Part shown: one piece after another, positions 53,305 to 61,996 of the stretch
How the letters are laid out: each line of letters starts with the position of its first letter
Position numbering within the stretch: the first letter of the stretch is position 1
Assembly: GCF_963669205.1 (NCBI RefSeq)
Contig: NZ_OY769915.1
Coordinates: 2,702,001 to 2,766,000, forward strand
Length of the DNA: 64,000 bases
Direction: 5' to 3'
Source of the DNA: an uncultured Roseibium sp.
GTDB taxonomy: Bacteria; Pseudomonadota; Alphaproteobacteria; Rhizobiales; Stappiaceae
Translations under genes and position numbers: made by a program
The notes under the pieces: generated by a model
The model's database searches: none
What the model was told of the DNA's origin: nothing
The model's input: only the letters and a program-made list of their open reading frames with translations

Positions 53305-55626
53305 ATGAAAAAAGAGACAATGCTTGCCGGTAATCAGCACGTTCACCTGACGAGTGGAAAGACCCTCGCGGAGGAACTTGACCGCATCAACGGGCTCGAT
53401 CATCTGGAAAAGGGTGATCAGCTGCACCTCAGTGATGACTGGGTGCAGACGCTGGTCAATAACGTTTCGGACTACATTTTCGCCAAGGATCTGCATCACC
53501 GGTTTGTCATGGCCAACCGCCAGGTCGCGCTCGACCTCGGACTTGAGGACCCATCCCAGGTTATCGGCAAGACCGACCTCGAACTGCACCCGTTGGAGAC
53601 CGGCCGGGAGTACAAGAACACCGAAGCGGAGATCATGGCTTCCAGGGAAGCGCGGATCGACTTTGAGGAAGTGGCCCTTCCGAAAAACGGCACGCGGCGC
53701 TGGCTGTCGACATCGAAGTACCCGGTCCTGAACGCCCAGGGCGAGGTCGTCGGCATCGTCGGGATTTCGCGCGACATCACGGAGCGCAAGAAGGCGCAAC
53801 TCCTGCAACAGGGCCAGAACAAGGTGCTCCAGGAGATTGCGACTTCCAAGCCGCTGCATGAGGTTCTCGAAACCCTTGTCCTGACCATGGAAAGCCAGAT
53901 GGATGGCGTCATGGGATCCATCATGCTGGTCAGCGAGGATGGTGAGCACCTGGTCCCTGCAGTCGCTCCGAATTTGCCCGAAGGCTATGTCGAGCTCTGT
54001 CAGGGGACCCCAGTCGGCCCGAAGGTCGGGTCCTGCGGAACCGCGGTCTACCGGCGGGAAAGCGTGTTCGTGGACAACATGCTGGAACACGAATTATGGA
54101 GCGATTTCCGCGACCTCATCCGTGAGTTCGACATGCGCGCCTGCTGGTCCGTGCCGTTTTTCGGCAAGGACGCGCGCGTTCTGGGAACCTTCGGGCTCTA
54201 CTCGAACGAAGTGCGCGGGCCGAGCGAACACGAGCACAAACTCGCCGTCGAGGCCGCCCGTTTGGCCTCCATCGCCGTGGAGCGGGAGCGTGCGGAAACC
54301 GAGATACGTTACCTTGCCAATCATGACGTTCTCACGGGACTCCCCAACCGGCACGATTTCAAGGCCAAGCTGGCTGAGAAGGTGTCCGACAGCCTGCAGT
54401 CCGGTGAACCGGTTGCGGTTCTCTTTGTCGATCTCGACGACTTCAAACTCGTCAACGACAGTTTTGGCCATGCGATCGGTGATCAGGTTCTCATGATCAT
54501 CGCCGAGCGCATCCTGTCCGTTCACGGCGGTCAGCATGAATCGGTGCGTTTCGGTGGGGACGAATTCGTCCTGATTGTCGAAGGCGACCACGCGCAGAAA
54601 CTGGCGCTTGTCGACCTGATGACAAAACTCAGGAATGAAATCACCCGGACGATCTCCATCGGTGACCTGTCATTCCATGTGACCTGCAGTATCGGCGCGG
54701 CAAGCTGCCCGTCGGACGCCGAAGATGCAGAACAACTTCTGAAGAATGCCGACAAGGCGATGTTTGAGGCCAAGTCGCAGGGGCGCGACGGTTTCAAATT
54801 GTTCGAACACTCAAGGCCGCAGAAATCCTTCAACCGGCTGACCCTGCTTGAGGAAATGCGCCGTGGGATCGAAAACGGCGAATTCCATCTCGAGTACCAG
54901 CCGCAATACGATTTGTTCAGCGGCCGGATCGTGGGCGCCGAAGCACTGGTGCGGTGGCGGCATCCGTTTCTCGGCAGGCTGATGCCCGAAGACTTCGTGC
55001 CGCTGGCTGAGGACAGCGGCCTGATCGTGCCGCTCGGCCGGTGGGTTCTCTTCGAGGCCTGCCGCCAGAACAGGGAATGGCAGCTTCAGGGCTTGCCGAC
55101 CATAACCATTGGCGTGAATGTCTCTCCCCGCCAGTTCCGAGATGCGGCCCTGACCGGCGACGTCTGCGACACGCTCGCGCAAACCGGGCTGTCGGCGCAA
55201 CATCTCGAGTTGGAGGTCACGGAAAACCTTCTGATGAAGAACGCCGATCAGGCGGTCAAGCTCATGGACGATTTCCGCAGGATCGGCCTGAAACTGGCGA
55301 TTGACGATTTCGGAACGGGGTATTCGAGCCTGATTGCTCTGAAGAATTTTCCGCTCACGCGCCTGAAGATCGATCAGAGTTTCATCCGCGATCTGGAAAC
55401 CGACGAAAACGATCGCAGCATCGCGCGCGCGATCATTACCCTGGGCCGGGAATTGGGACTGAACGTGGTGGCCGAAGGCGTCGAAACCGCGAAACAGCAG
55501 GCCTTCCTGGCCAGTTGCAAGTGCGAAACCGTGCAGGGCTTCCACTTTGGCAGACCCATGTCGCCGGAGAAATTCGCAGCGCTTCTGGGAATGACCCTGA
55601 TGCCGATCAGCGCGCAATCGCGTTGA
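53305..55626 (+). CDS. PAS-GAF-GGDEF-EAL c-di-GMP turnover protein
   Basis: A 773-residue soluble protein. A PAS domain (about 45-165, ending IVGISRDITERKKAQ) is followed by GAF (about 175-330, with VGSCGTAVYRRESVFVDN), GGDEF (about 335-500) and EAL (about 512-765). The cyclase motif is intact (RFGGDEF, residues 415-421). The phosphodiesterase motif is intact too (GAEALVRW, Glu546-Leu548), with LEVTENL, IDDFGTGYSS, LKIDQSFI and VVAEGVET. Either activity could dominate, switched by PAS or GAF ligands. No membrane helix was seen. No motility or polysaccharide genes are adjacent. It differs from the CHASE2 protein by its intact GGDEF. Confidence 0.93.
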   Translation: MKKETMLAGNQHVHLTSGKTLAEELDRINGLDHLEKGDQLHLSDDWVQTLVNNVSDYIFAKDLHHRFVMANRQVALDLGLEDPSQVIGKTDLELHPLETGREYKNTEAEIMASREARIDFEEVALPKNGTRRWLSTSKYPVLNAQGEVVGIVGISRDITERKKAQLLQQGQNKVLQEIATSKPLHEVLETLVLTMESQMDGVMGSIMLVSEDGEHLVPAVAPNLPEGYVELCQGTPVGPKVGSCGTAVYRRESVFVDNMLEHELWSDFRDLIREFDMRACWSVPFFGKDARVLGTFGLYSNEVRGPSEHEHKLAVEAARLASIAVERERAETEIRYLANHDVLTGLPNRHDFKAKLAEKVSDSLQSGEPVAVLFVDLDDFKLVNDSFGHAIGDQVLMIIAERILSVHGGQHESVRFGGDEFVLIVEGDHAQKLALVDLMTKLRNEITRTISIGDLSFHVTCSIGAASCPSDAEDAEQLLKNADKAMFEAKSQGRDGFKLFEHSRPQKSFNRLTLLEEMRRGIENGEFHLEYQPQYDLFSGRIVGAEALVRWRHPFLGRLMPEDFVPLAEDSGLIVPLGRWVLFEACRQNREWQLQGLPTITIGVNVSPRQFRDAALTGDVCDTLAQTGLSAQHLELEVTENLLMKNADQAVKLMDDFRRIGLKLAIDDFGTGYSSLIALKNFPLTRLKIDQSFIRDLETDENDRSIARAIITLGRELGLNVVAEGVETAKQQAFLASCKCETVQGFHFGRPMSPEKFAALLGMTLMPISAQSR

Positions 55627-55634
55627 TCGGTGCG

Positions 55635-55659
55635 CCAGGGTACGAACCCGTAAACCTAG
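55635..55659. repeat. Solo end of the CTAG element at the phaC stop codon
   Basis: CCAGGGTACGAACCCGTAAACCTAG resembles the outer end GGGTACGGACCCATAAA (about 15 of 17 bases) and ends in CTAG, which forms the phaC TAG stop on the minus strand. With it, the 29-base convergent gap to the c-di-GMP gene is almost entirely repeat-derived. Confidence 0.55.
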
Positions 55660-57461
55660 ACCTTCTGCATGACGTAGGAACCCGGAGCGTCCTCAAGTAT
55701 CTTGACCCTGTTGGCACCAGGTTTGCGCGCCTTGACCGTCGTCCCGTCGATTGAACGGATCCATTGATCCCAGTAGGGCCACCAGGAGCCCGGATGTTCC
55801 TCGGCATTCTTGAGCCAGTTTTCAAGCGTCCCCTTCGCCTCGCCTCCGGTCCAGAACTGGTACTTTTTCTTCGCCGGCGGATTGACGACGCCCGCAATGT
55901 GCCCCGACCCGGCCAGCACATAGTCGACGGGACCGCCGAAGCAGCCGGACCCTAGGAAGACGGACTTGGGCGGCGCGATGTGATCCTCTCGCGTCGCAAG
56001 GTTGAAGATCGGAATGGTGACCCTGGAAAGATCCAGCATCTCGCCGGCCACTTCCATTTCGCCCTTGGACAGCTTGTTGTCCAGGTAGCAGTTGCGCAGG
56101 TAGAAGGAGTGGTTCGCTGCCGGCATGCGCGTTGAATCGGAATTCCAGTAGAGAAGGTCGAAAGGGAAGGGATCCTTGCCCTTCAGGTAGTTGTTGACCA
56201 CGTAGGACCAGATCAGGTCGTTCGAGCGGAGCATGTTGAATGCCGACGACATTTTCGAACCGTCCAGATAGCCCTGTTCTTCCATCCGTTTTTCAAGGAC
56301 GGAGATCTGCTCCTCATCCACGAAGACCTTGAGATCGCCTGCGAAGGTGAAGTCGACCTGCGTTGTGAAGAAGGTTGACGTCTTGATGCGTTCATCGCCG
56401 GTCTTTGCCATGTAGGCAAGCGTGACCGCCAGCAGCGTTCCACCGACGCAGTAGCCGATCGCGTTGACCTCTTCCTGACGGGTCGCACGCTTGATCACGT
56501 CCAGTGTGTTGAGAATTCCTTCCTTCATATAGTGCTCGAAGCTCTTCTGAGCCTGTCGTTCGTCCGGGTTCACCCAGGAAATGACAAAGACGGTATGTCC
56601 CTGATCGACCGCCCACTTGATGAAGGATTTCTCCGGATTCAGGTCGAGAATGTAGAACTTGTTGATCCAGGGCGGTACGATCAACAGAGGCCGCTTCAGC
56701 ACCTCAACGGTCGTCGGTGTGTACTGGATCACCTGGCAGACATCGTTCTGGGCGATCACCTTGCCCGGCGTGTTGCCGAGATTGTCGCCAAGCTTGAACT
56801 TGGAAGGGTCCGTCTGTCTGATCTTGAGTTCGCCCTGGCCGGTTTTCAGATCCTCGGCCAGATGCTGCATGCCTTTCACGAGGTTTTCGCCGTTGCTTTC
56901 CATCGTGAGGCGAAGCAGTTCCGGATTGGTCAGGACGAAGTTTGACGGTGACACGGCGTTGGCGATCTGAGTGACGTAGAACTCCGCCTTGTGACGGGTG
57001 TGTTCATCAAGCCCCTGGGCGTCGTGGACCATCTCCTCGGCCCACTTGCTGGTGATGAGATAGAGTTGCTTGATGAAGTCGAAATACTGATTGTCCTGCC
57101 ATTCGGGATCGGCGAAGCGCCGGTCCTTGGCCGGTGTTTCTACAGCCGGTTCCGCCTGTTCGCCCATCATCCGTTTCAGGGACGAATTCCACAATTCGAT
57201 GTAACCGTTCCAGAGCCTTGACTGTGCCTCCAGCGCGCGTTGCGGGTCGGAAACCCAGTATTCACCAACCTGGGCCAGCGTCTTGACCACGCCCGTCAGT
57301 TCGTCTGTCGATTCGTGCGTGATCTTGCCTTGTTCGCGCGGCTCGATATAGGCAGCCAGTGCTTTTCCCGCCTGTTCCAGGGTTTTTGCCAGGTTCTGGG
57401 CAAACGCTTCCGGGTTGTTGATAATGTAGTGCAACATCGGATGCGGGCGGTCGTCGGACAT
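55656..57461 (-). CDS. phaC: Class I polyhydroxyalkanoate synthase PhaC
   Basis: Polymerises (R)-3-hydroxyacyl-CoA into PHA storage polymer at the granule surface. The 601-residue length is normal for class I. The lipase-like box GYCVGG holds the nucleophile Cys338; Asp493 (REDHIAP) and His521 (AGSGHIAGV) complete the triad. The N-terminal half has the FDFIKQLYLITSKW and PPWINKFYILDLNPEKS blocks typical of the family. The charged N-terminus (about 35-60) probably contacts granule proteins. No phaAB or phasin genes are adjacent. It converges on the c-di-GMP gene. The start ATG has TCCGG/GGAGG-like sequence upstream (CCGGAGGAAACC). Confidence 0.96.
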   Translation of the reverse strand: MSDDRPHPMLHYIINNPEAFAQNLAKTLEQAGKALAAYIEPREQGKITHESTDELTGVVKTLAQVGEYWVSDPQRALEAQSRLWNGYIELWNSSLKRMMGEQAEPAVETPAKDRRFADPEWQDNQYFDFIKQLYLITSKWAEEMVHDAQGLDEHTRHKAEFYVTQIANAVSPSNFVLTNPELLRLTMESNGENLVKGMQHLAEDLKTGQGELKIRQTDPSKFKLGDNLGNTPGKVIAQNDVCQVIQYTPTTVEVLKRPLLIVPPWINKFYILDLNPEKSFIKWAVDQGHTVFVISWVNPDERQAQKSFEHYMKEGILNTLDVIKRATRQEEVNAIGYCVGGTLLAVTLAYMAKTGDERIKTSTFFTTQVDFTFAGDLKVFVDEEQISVLEKRMEEQGYLDGSKMSSAFNMLRSNDLIWSYVVNNYLKGKDPFPFDLLYWNSDSTRMPAANHSFYLRNCYLDNKLSKGEMEVAGEMLDLSRVTIPIFNLATREDHIAPPKSVFLGSGCFGGPVDYVLAGSGHIAGVVNPPAKKKYQFWTGGEAKGTLENWLKNAEEHPGSWWPYWDQWIRSIDGTTVKARKPGANRVKILEDAPGSYVMQKV

Positions 57462-57797
57462 CGGTATGGTTTCCTCCGGTGCTTTCTTTGTCCCTCCTGC
57501 CTGGCAGGGCGGAGGGTATTGGTCGTCAAATCGCGTTATCTGGTTAGTTTTCCGCCAGTATTCTGCCTGCCGTTCCTATATGGCATAAGGCGCGCGCGCA
57601 GTCGATCCGTATTGAACCTCAGGCGGACGGCAAGCCGCACCTGTTCCGAGACGCGAGGCGGGCACCCGCAGGGCTGAATGAAAACGCCTTCATACTTCTG
57701 GAAAAGACAGGAAACTTGCCACACGAAGGCAAAATACCTGATAGCGTTTCTTCCGAGGCCGCCGAGGTCTTGAATGCACCGCTTCGGGAGGAACACG
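57462..57797. other. Divergent upstream region of phaC and the lipoprotein gene
   Basis: About 335 bases that must carry the phaC promoter. No operator with the usual PhaR repeat could be recognised. Small frames here lack support. Confidence 0.4.
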
Positions 57798-58049
57798 GTG
57801 AGTTTGACCGGCATGCGTACGATCTGCAGCGCGATACTTCTCTGCTTTATGCTGACCGCCTGTGGCGTCGGGCCGGGAACGCCGCTCATCGTCGCCCTGA
57901 AACGCGACAAATCGCAATTGGACGGGAATGTCCCGAAACCCAAGGGCTACGACCGGCCGGTGAGCGCGGGTGTCTCAAGCGGGTTGATCAACCCGGCCGA
58001 TCGCGAAGAGACAGCGAAATATCTGGAATCGCTCGCAACGTCGCAGTGA
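57798..58049 (+). CDS. Small lipoprotein of unknown function
   Basis: An 83-residue protein with a lipoprotein signal peptide (CSAILLCFMLTAC, lipobox LTAC), so the Cys near residue 22 should be acylated. The mature part of about 60 residues is polar, ending REETAKYLESLATSQ. The GTG at 57798 has an ideal GGGAGG six bases upstream; an in-frame ATG at 57774 lacks one. The base after the Cys codon is Gly, which does not signal inner-membrane retention in the enterobacterial rule. It is followed by about 300 gene-free bases before the aminotransferase. Similar tiny lipoproteins are common beside housekeeping genes in this order. Confidence 0.65.
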   Translation: MSLTGMRTICSAILLCFMLTACGVGPGTPLIVALKRDKSQLDGNVPKPKGYDRPVSAGVSSGLINPADREETAKYLESLATSQ

Positions 58050-58348
58050 TTGCAGGCGGCTAGGGACCGGGTGCGGGACGTGCGTAAGGTGCTGGCGCTT
58101 GCATCGCGGCGGCAGGTCCTTCAGGAGGGCACAGCTTGCAGGCTGAAAATGCGTTGCCGCCTTAATCGGTTTAATTCGGAGCGGCGCAACGGTCCTGGAA
58201 ATTTCTTTTCGGAAAACCTGACAAAATTAGGTGGCTAGTTTCGCAAAGACGGATGCGAAAACGCGTCGAGGCTGCTAAAAGAGCCCCGCCGCGCGGGCAT
58301 CGACATGTCTGCGTGCCGCCACTACGTCAACTCGCAAGGATCAGCGCC

Positions 58349-59566
58349 ATGGAGGAATTCCATAAGATCAAGCGGCTGCCGCCGTATGTCTTTGAACAGG
58401 TCAATCGTCTGAAGGCAAAGGCGCGCGCTGCGGGTGCTGACATCATCGACCTTGGCATGGGAAATCCGGACCTGCCGACACCGCCGCATATCGTCGAAAA
58501 GCTGACCGAGGTGGTCCAGGATCCCAGAACGCACAGGTACTCGGCGTCGAAAGGCATCCAGGGCTTGCGAAAGGCGCAGGCTGCCTACTATGGCCGCCGC
58601 TTCGGAGTGAAGCTCGATCCTGACACGCAGGTGATCGCCACACTCGGGTCCAAGGAAGGCTTTGCGAACATGGCGCAGGCAATCTCCGCTCCGGGAGACG
58701 TGATCCTGAGCCCGAACCCAAGCTACCCGATCCATACCTTCGGGTTCCTCATGGCCGGCGCGTCGATCCGCAATGTTCCGGCCGAACCTGGCCCGGCCTT
58801 TTTCGACGCGCTGGAACGCGCGGTCATTCACTCGGTGCCGAAGCCGATCGCAATCATCCTTTGCTATCCGGCAAATCCCACGGCCTATTGCGCCGATCTC
58901 GACTTCTACAAGGACGTCGTCGCGTTCGCACGCAAACATGACATCTTCATCCTGTCCGATCTTGCGTATTCGGAAATCTATTTCGAGGCAACGCCGCCAC
59001 CGTCCGTTCTCCAGGTGCCCGGCGCCATGGACGTGACCGTCGAGTTCACCTCGCTTTCCAAGACATTTTCCATGCCGGGCTGGCGCATGGGCTTCGCTGT
59101 CGGCAACGAACGCCTGGTCTCTGCGCTGTCACGCGTGAAATCTTATCTCGATTACGGTGCCTTTACCCCGATCCAGGTCGCGGCAACGGCCGCGCTCAAT
59201 GGCCCGGAGGACTGCATTGCCGAGACCCGGCAGGTATACAAGAAGCGCCGCGATGTCGTCGTGGACAGCTTCGGGCGGGCCGGCTGGGACGTGCCGGCTC
59301 CAGAAGCAAGCATGTTTGCCTGGGCACCGATTCCCGAGAAGTTCCGGGCTCTTGGCAGCCTCGAATTTTCCAAGTTGCTGCTAGAACGCGCTGACGTGGC
59401 CGTCGCGCCGGGCCTGGGCTTCGGGGAACACGGCGATGATTACGTGCGCATCGGTCTGGTCGAGAATGAACAGCGCCTCCGGCAGGCCGCGAGAAATATT
59501 CGCCGCTTTCTTGAAACTGCAGACCAAAAGCTGCACAACGTCATCCCGCTCGAGACTTCTGGCTGA
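58349..59566 (+). CDS. PLP-dependent aminotransferase (AlaC/LL-DAP aminotransferase-like)
   Basis: A 405-residue class I/II aminotransferase; cytosolic. The PLP lysine is Lys238 in SLSKTFSMPGWRMGF. ILCYPANPTAYCADLDFY and LSDLAYSEIYFE are the usual cofactor-contact motifs. The opening EEFHKIKRLPPYVFEQVN matches the AlaC-type glutamate-pyruvate aminotransferases, often annotated LL-diaminopimelate aminotransferase. Alanine formation is the most likely reaction. The ATG at 58349 has AAGGA eight bases upstream; 32 extra upstream codons in the open frame are not conserved. It is 22 bases before hom and probably in the same operon. An AlaC-hom-glpX-recJ order is common in Hyphomicrobiales. Confidence 0.92.
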   Translation: MEEFHKIKRLPPYVFEQVNRLKAKARAAGADIIDLGMGNPDLPTPPHIVEKLTEVVQDPRTHRYSASKGIQGLRKAQAAYYGRRFGVKLDPDTQVIATLGSKEGFANMAQAISAPGDVILSPNPSYPIHTFGFLMAGASIRNVPAEPGPAFFDALERAVIHSVPKPIAIILCYPANPTAYCADLDFYKDVVAFARKHDIFILSDLAYSEIYFEATPPPSVLQVPGAMDVTVEFTSLSKTFSMPGWRMGFAVGNERLVSALSRVKSYLDYGAFTPIQVAATAALNGPEDCIAETRQVYKKRRDVVVDSFGRAGWDVPAPEASMFAWAPIPEKFRALGSLEFSKLLLERADVAVAPGLGFGEHGDDYVRIGLVENEQRLRQAARNIRRFLETADQKLHNVIPLETSG

Positions 59567-59588
59567 ATTGAACTGGACAATAATCTGA

Positions 59589-60911
59589 ATGGCTGAAGCA
59601 TTGAAAATTGGCGTCGCTGGTCTTGGCACCGTCGGCACGTCGGTTGTGCAACTACTGGACAAACACGGTGAGCAGATCGCCCGGAAAACCGGGACAGCCG
59701 TCAACGTGACCGCCGTGAGCGCCCGCGACCGCTCCAAGGACCGCGGCATTGATGTCTCCGCCTGCGCGTGGTTCAGCGATCCCGTTGAGATGGCAAGAAC
59801 CGCGGACTTGGACATTTACGTGGAGCTGATTGGCGGCGAAGCCGGTGCAGCCGAAGACAGCGTTCGCGCTGCGCTGGAACGTGGCGTCCATGTCGTGACC
59901 GCGAACAAGGCCTTGTTGGCGCGCCACGGCGTAGAATTGGCGGAGATTGCCGATGCGAACAACGCCGTCCTGAATTACGAGGCTGCGGTTGCCGGCGGTA
60001 TACCGATCGTCAAGACCCTGCGCGAATCCATGGCAGGGAACGACATCAGCCGCGTTTACGGCATCCTGAACGGCACCTGCAATTACATTCTCACGCGCAT
60101 GGAGGCGGACGGGATCAGTTTCGAGGACTGCCTCGCCGACGCGCAGCGTCTCGGATACGCGGAAGCGGATCCGACTTTTGACATCGAAGGCAACGACACC
60201 GCGCACAAGCTGGCGATCCTGACCAGCCTTGCATTCGGCACGAAAATTTCGAGCGACACGATTTTCATGGAAGGCATCACGTCCATTACCACGGCGGATA
60301 TCCAGGCAGCCGATGAACTTGGCTTCCGCATCAAGCTCCTGGGTGTGGCGCAGCGCACCGACACGGGAATTGAGCAGCGTGTTCATCCGACCATGGTGCC
60401 GAAATCTTCGGCGATCGCGCGAATTGACGGTGTTTTGAACGCGGTTGCCGTCGATGGCGACTATGTCGGCGAGATCGTGCTTGTCGGTCCTGGAGCGGGT
60501 GGAAACGCGACCGCATCTTCGGTCGTCGCCGACATCTCCGATATTGCCCGGGGGGATGCGACGAATACTCTCGGTATGCCCGCACATGATCTGAAAGACT
60601 ACCAGCGCGCGCGCATGCGGCTTCACGAAGGCGGCTACTACATCCGACTGTCCGTTTTCGATCGCCCCGGTGCCTTCGCGGAGATTGCACGCTGCATGGG
60701 TGATGCCGGTATTTCGCTGGAATCGATCGTGCAGAAAAGGCAGTCGGCGGAAGTGCCTCCGGCATCATTCGATGCCGAGTTGCCTCAGCCTGTCATATTG
60801 ATCACGTATGAGACCACCGAGGTCGCGATCAAGGAGGCCCTGGATGTCATCATGTCCAAGGGTGTGGTTGCCGAGCCTCCGCAAATGATACGCATTGAAA
60901 AGCTGAATTGA
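59589..60911 (+). CDS. hom: Homoserine dehydrogenase
   Basis: Reduces aspartate semialdehyde to homoserine for threonine and methionine synthesis. The 440-residue form has an N-terminal NAD(P) domain (IGVAGLGTVGTSVVQLL), the catalytic region with VTANKALLARHG, GILNGTCNYILTRM and YAEADPTFDIEGNDTAHKL, and a C-terminal ACT domain (about 350-435, YIRLSVFDRPGAFAEIA), which allows threonine feedback. No aspartokinase domain is fused. It lies between the aminotransferase and glpX genes with short gaps, so is likely co-transcribed. The product homoserine feeds the same methionine pool as the homocysteine methyltransferase elsewhere in the window. Confidence 0.96.
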   Translation: MAEALKIGVAGLGTVGTSVVQLLDKHGEQIARKTGTAVNVTAVSARDRSKDRGIDVSACAWFSDPVEMARTADLDIYVELIGGEAGAAEDSVRAALERGVHVVTANKALLARHGVELAEIADANNAVLNYEAAVAGGIPIVKTLRESMAGNDISRVYGILNGTCNYILTRMEADGISFEDCLADAQRLGYAEADPTFDIEGNDTAHKLAILTSLAFGTKISSDTIFMEGITSITTADIQAADELGFRIKLLGVAQRTDTGIEQRVHPTMVPKSSAIARIDGVLNAVAVDGDYVGEIVLVGPGAGGNATASSVVADISDIARGDATNTLGMPAHDLKDYQRARMRLHEGGYYIRLSVFDRPGAFAEIARCMGDAGISLESIVQKRQSAEVPPASFDAELPQPVILITYETTEVAIKEALDVIMSKGVVAEPPQMIRIEKLN

Positions 60912-60958
60912 TAGCAAGGTGCCTGCCGCTTGGCGCGGGGGAAAGACTGGAGAAGTTG

Positions 60959-61954
60959 ATGTCCGATACAGAAAATCAGCCGTCGAGTGGACTGGACCGG
61001 ATTCTGACCCTTGAACTGGCACGCGTGAGCGAAAGGGCAGCCGTGTCCGCAGCGCGTCTGCGCGGACACGGGGATGAAATGGCTGCTGATCAGGCGGCAG
61101 TCGACGCCATGAGGCGCGAGCTGAACCGCTTGCCGATCGACGGTACGGTCGTTATCGGCGAGGGGGAACGCGACGAAGCGCCCATGCTCTATATCGGCGA
61201 GAATGTCGGCACCAAACAGGGACCTCAGGTCGATATTGCCCTCGATCCTCTGGAAGGCACGACCATCTGCGCCAAGAACCTGCCGAATTCCCTGGCCGTT
61301 ATCGCGTTGGCCCCTGCCGGCGACCTCCTGAATGCACCGGACAGCTACATGGACAAGATCGCCATCGGGCCAGGCTATCCCGCCGGCCTGATCGATCTTG
61401 ATGCGCCGGTTGCCGACAACATTGCCGCAGTCGCGAAGGAAAAAGGCGTTGCCGTTTCGGAAGTGACGGCCTGCGTACTTGACCGTCCCCGGCATGCGCG
61501 CCTGATCGAGGATATCCGTGCTACGGGTGCTGCGATCCGCCTGATCGGCGACGGCGACGTTGCCGGCGTCATTCACACGACCGACTCGGACGAAACCGGC
61601 ATCGACATCTATGCCGGCATCGGCGGCGCTCCGGAAGGGGTGCTGGCGGCGGCCGCGCTGCGCTGCATCGGCGGACAGATGCAGTCCCGGCTGGTCATCA
61701 CGCGCGACGAGCAGGTCGACCGTGCCCACCGCATGGGTATCGAGGACATCAAGAAGAAATACACGCTGGAGGAAATGGCGGGGCCGGATGTTCTTTTCGC
61801 GGCCACGGGCGTGACCGACGGCAACTTCCTGCAAGGCGTCCGGTTTGGACGCGAGCACATCACCACCCACACCGTTGTGATGCGGTCCTCTACGGGAACA
61901 ATGCGCTACATCAAGGCGCAGCACCATGATCTGGAGAAATTCCACCTGGATTGA
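60959..61954 (+). CDS. glpX: Class II fructose-1,6-bisphosphatase GlpX
   Basis: Dephosphorylates fructose-1,6-bisphosphate in gluconeogenesis; Li-sensitive family; cytosolic. The 331-residue length is standard. Metal and substrate motifs are IGEGERDEAPMLYIGE, the DIALDPLEGTTICAK block and GGAPEGVLAAAALRCIGG. The ATG at 60959 has GGAGA six bases upstream; an in-frame TTG at 60908 overlapping hom is unlikely. It lies 47 bases after hom and 39 before recJ, so an operon is probable. Confidence 0.96.
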   Translation: MSDTENQPSSGLDRILTLELARVSERAAVSAARLRGHGDEMAADQAAVDAMRRELNRLPIDGTVVIGEGERDEAPMLYIGENVGTKQGPQVDIALDPLEGTTICAKNLPNSLAVIALAPAGDLLNAPDSYMDKIAIGPGYPAGLIDLDAPVADNIAAVAKEKGVAVSEVTACVLDRPRHARLIEDIRATGAAIRLIGDGDVAGVIHTTDSDETGIDIYAGIGGAPEGVLAAAALRCIGGQMQSRLVITRDEQVDRAHRMGIEDIKKKYTLEEMAGPDVLFAATGVTDGNFLQGVRFGREHITTHTVVMRSSTGTMRYIKAQHHDLEKFHLD

Positions 61955-61966
61955 GGGGCGTGCCGA

Positions 61967-61996
61967 TAGTCTGTCGAGGTTCAGGATCCGGTCTTG
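61967..61996. repeat. Decayed end of the second-type CTAG element before recJ
   Basis: TCTGTCGAGGTTCAGGATCC matches the terminal sequence of the 37828-38099 element (TCTGTTGAGGTTCAGGATTT) at 17 of 20 bases, and the match continues with GGTC-TG. CTAGGG has decayed to ATAG. No second end is present nearby. It fills most of the 39-base gap between glpX and recJ. Confidence 0.65.
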
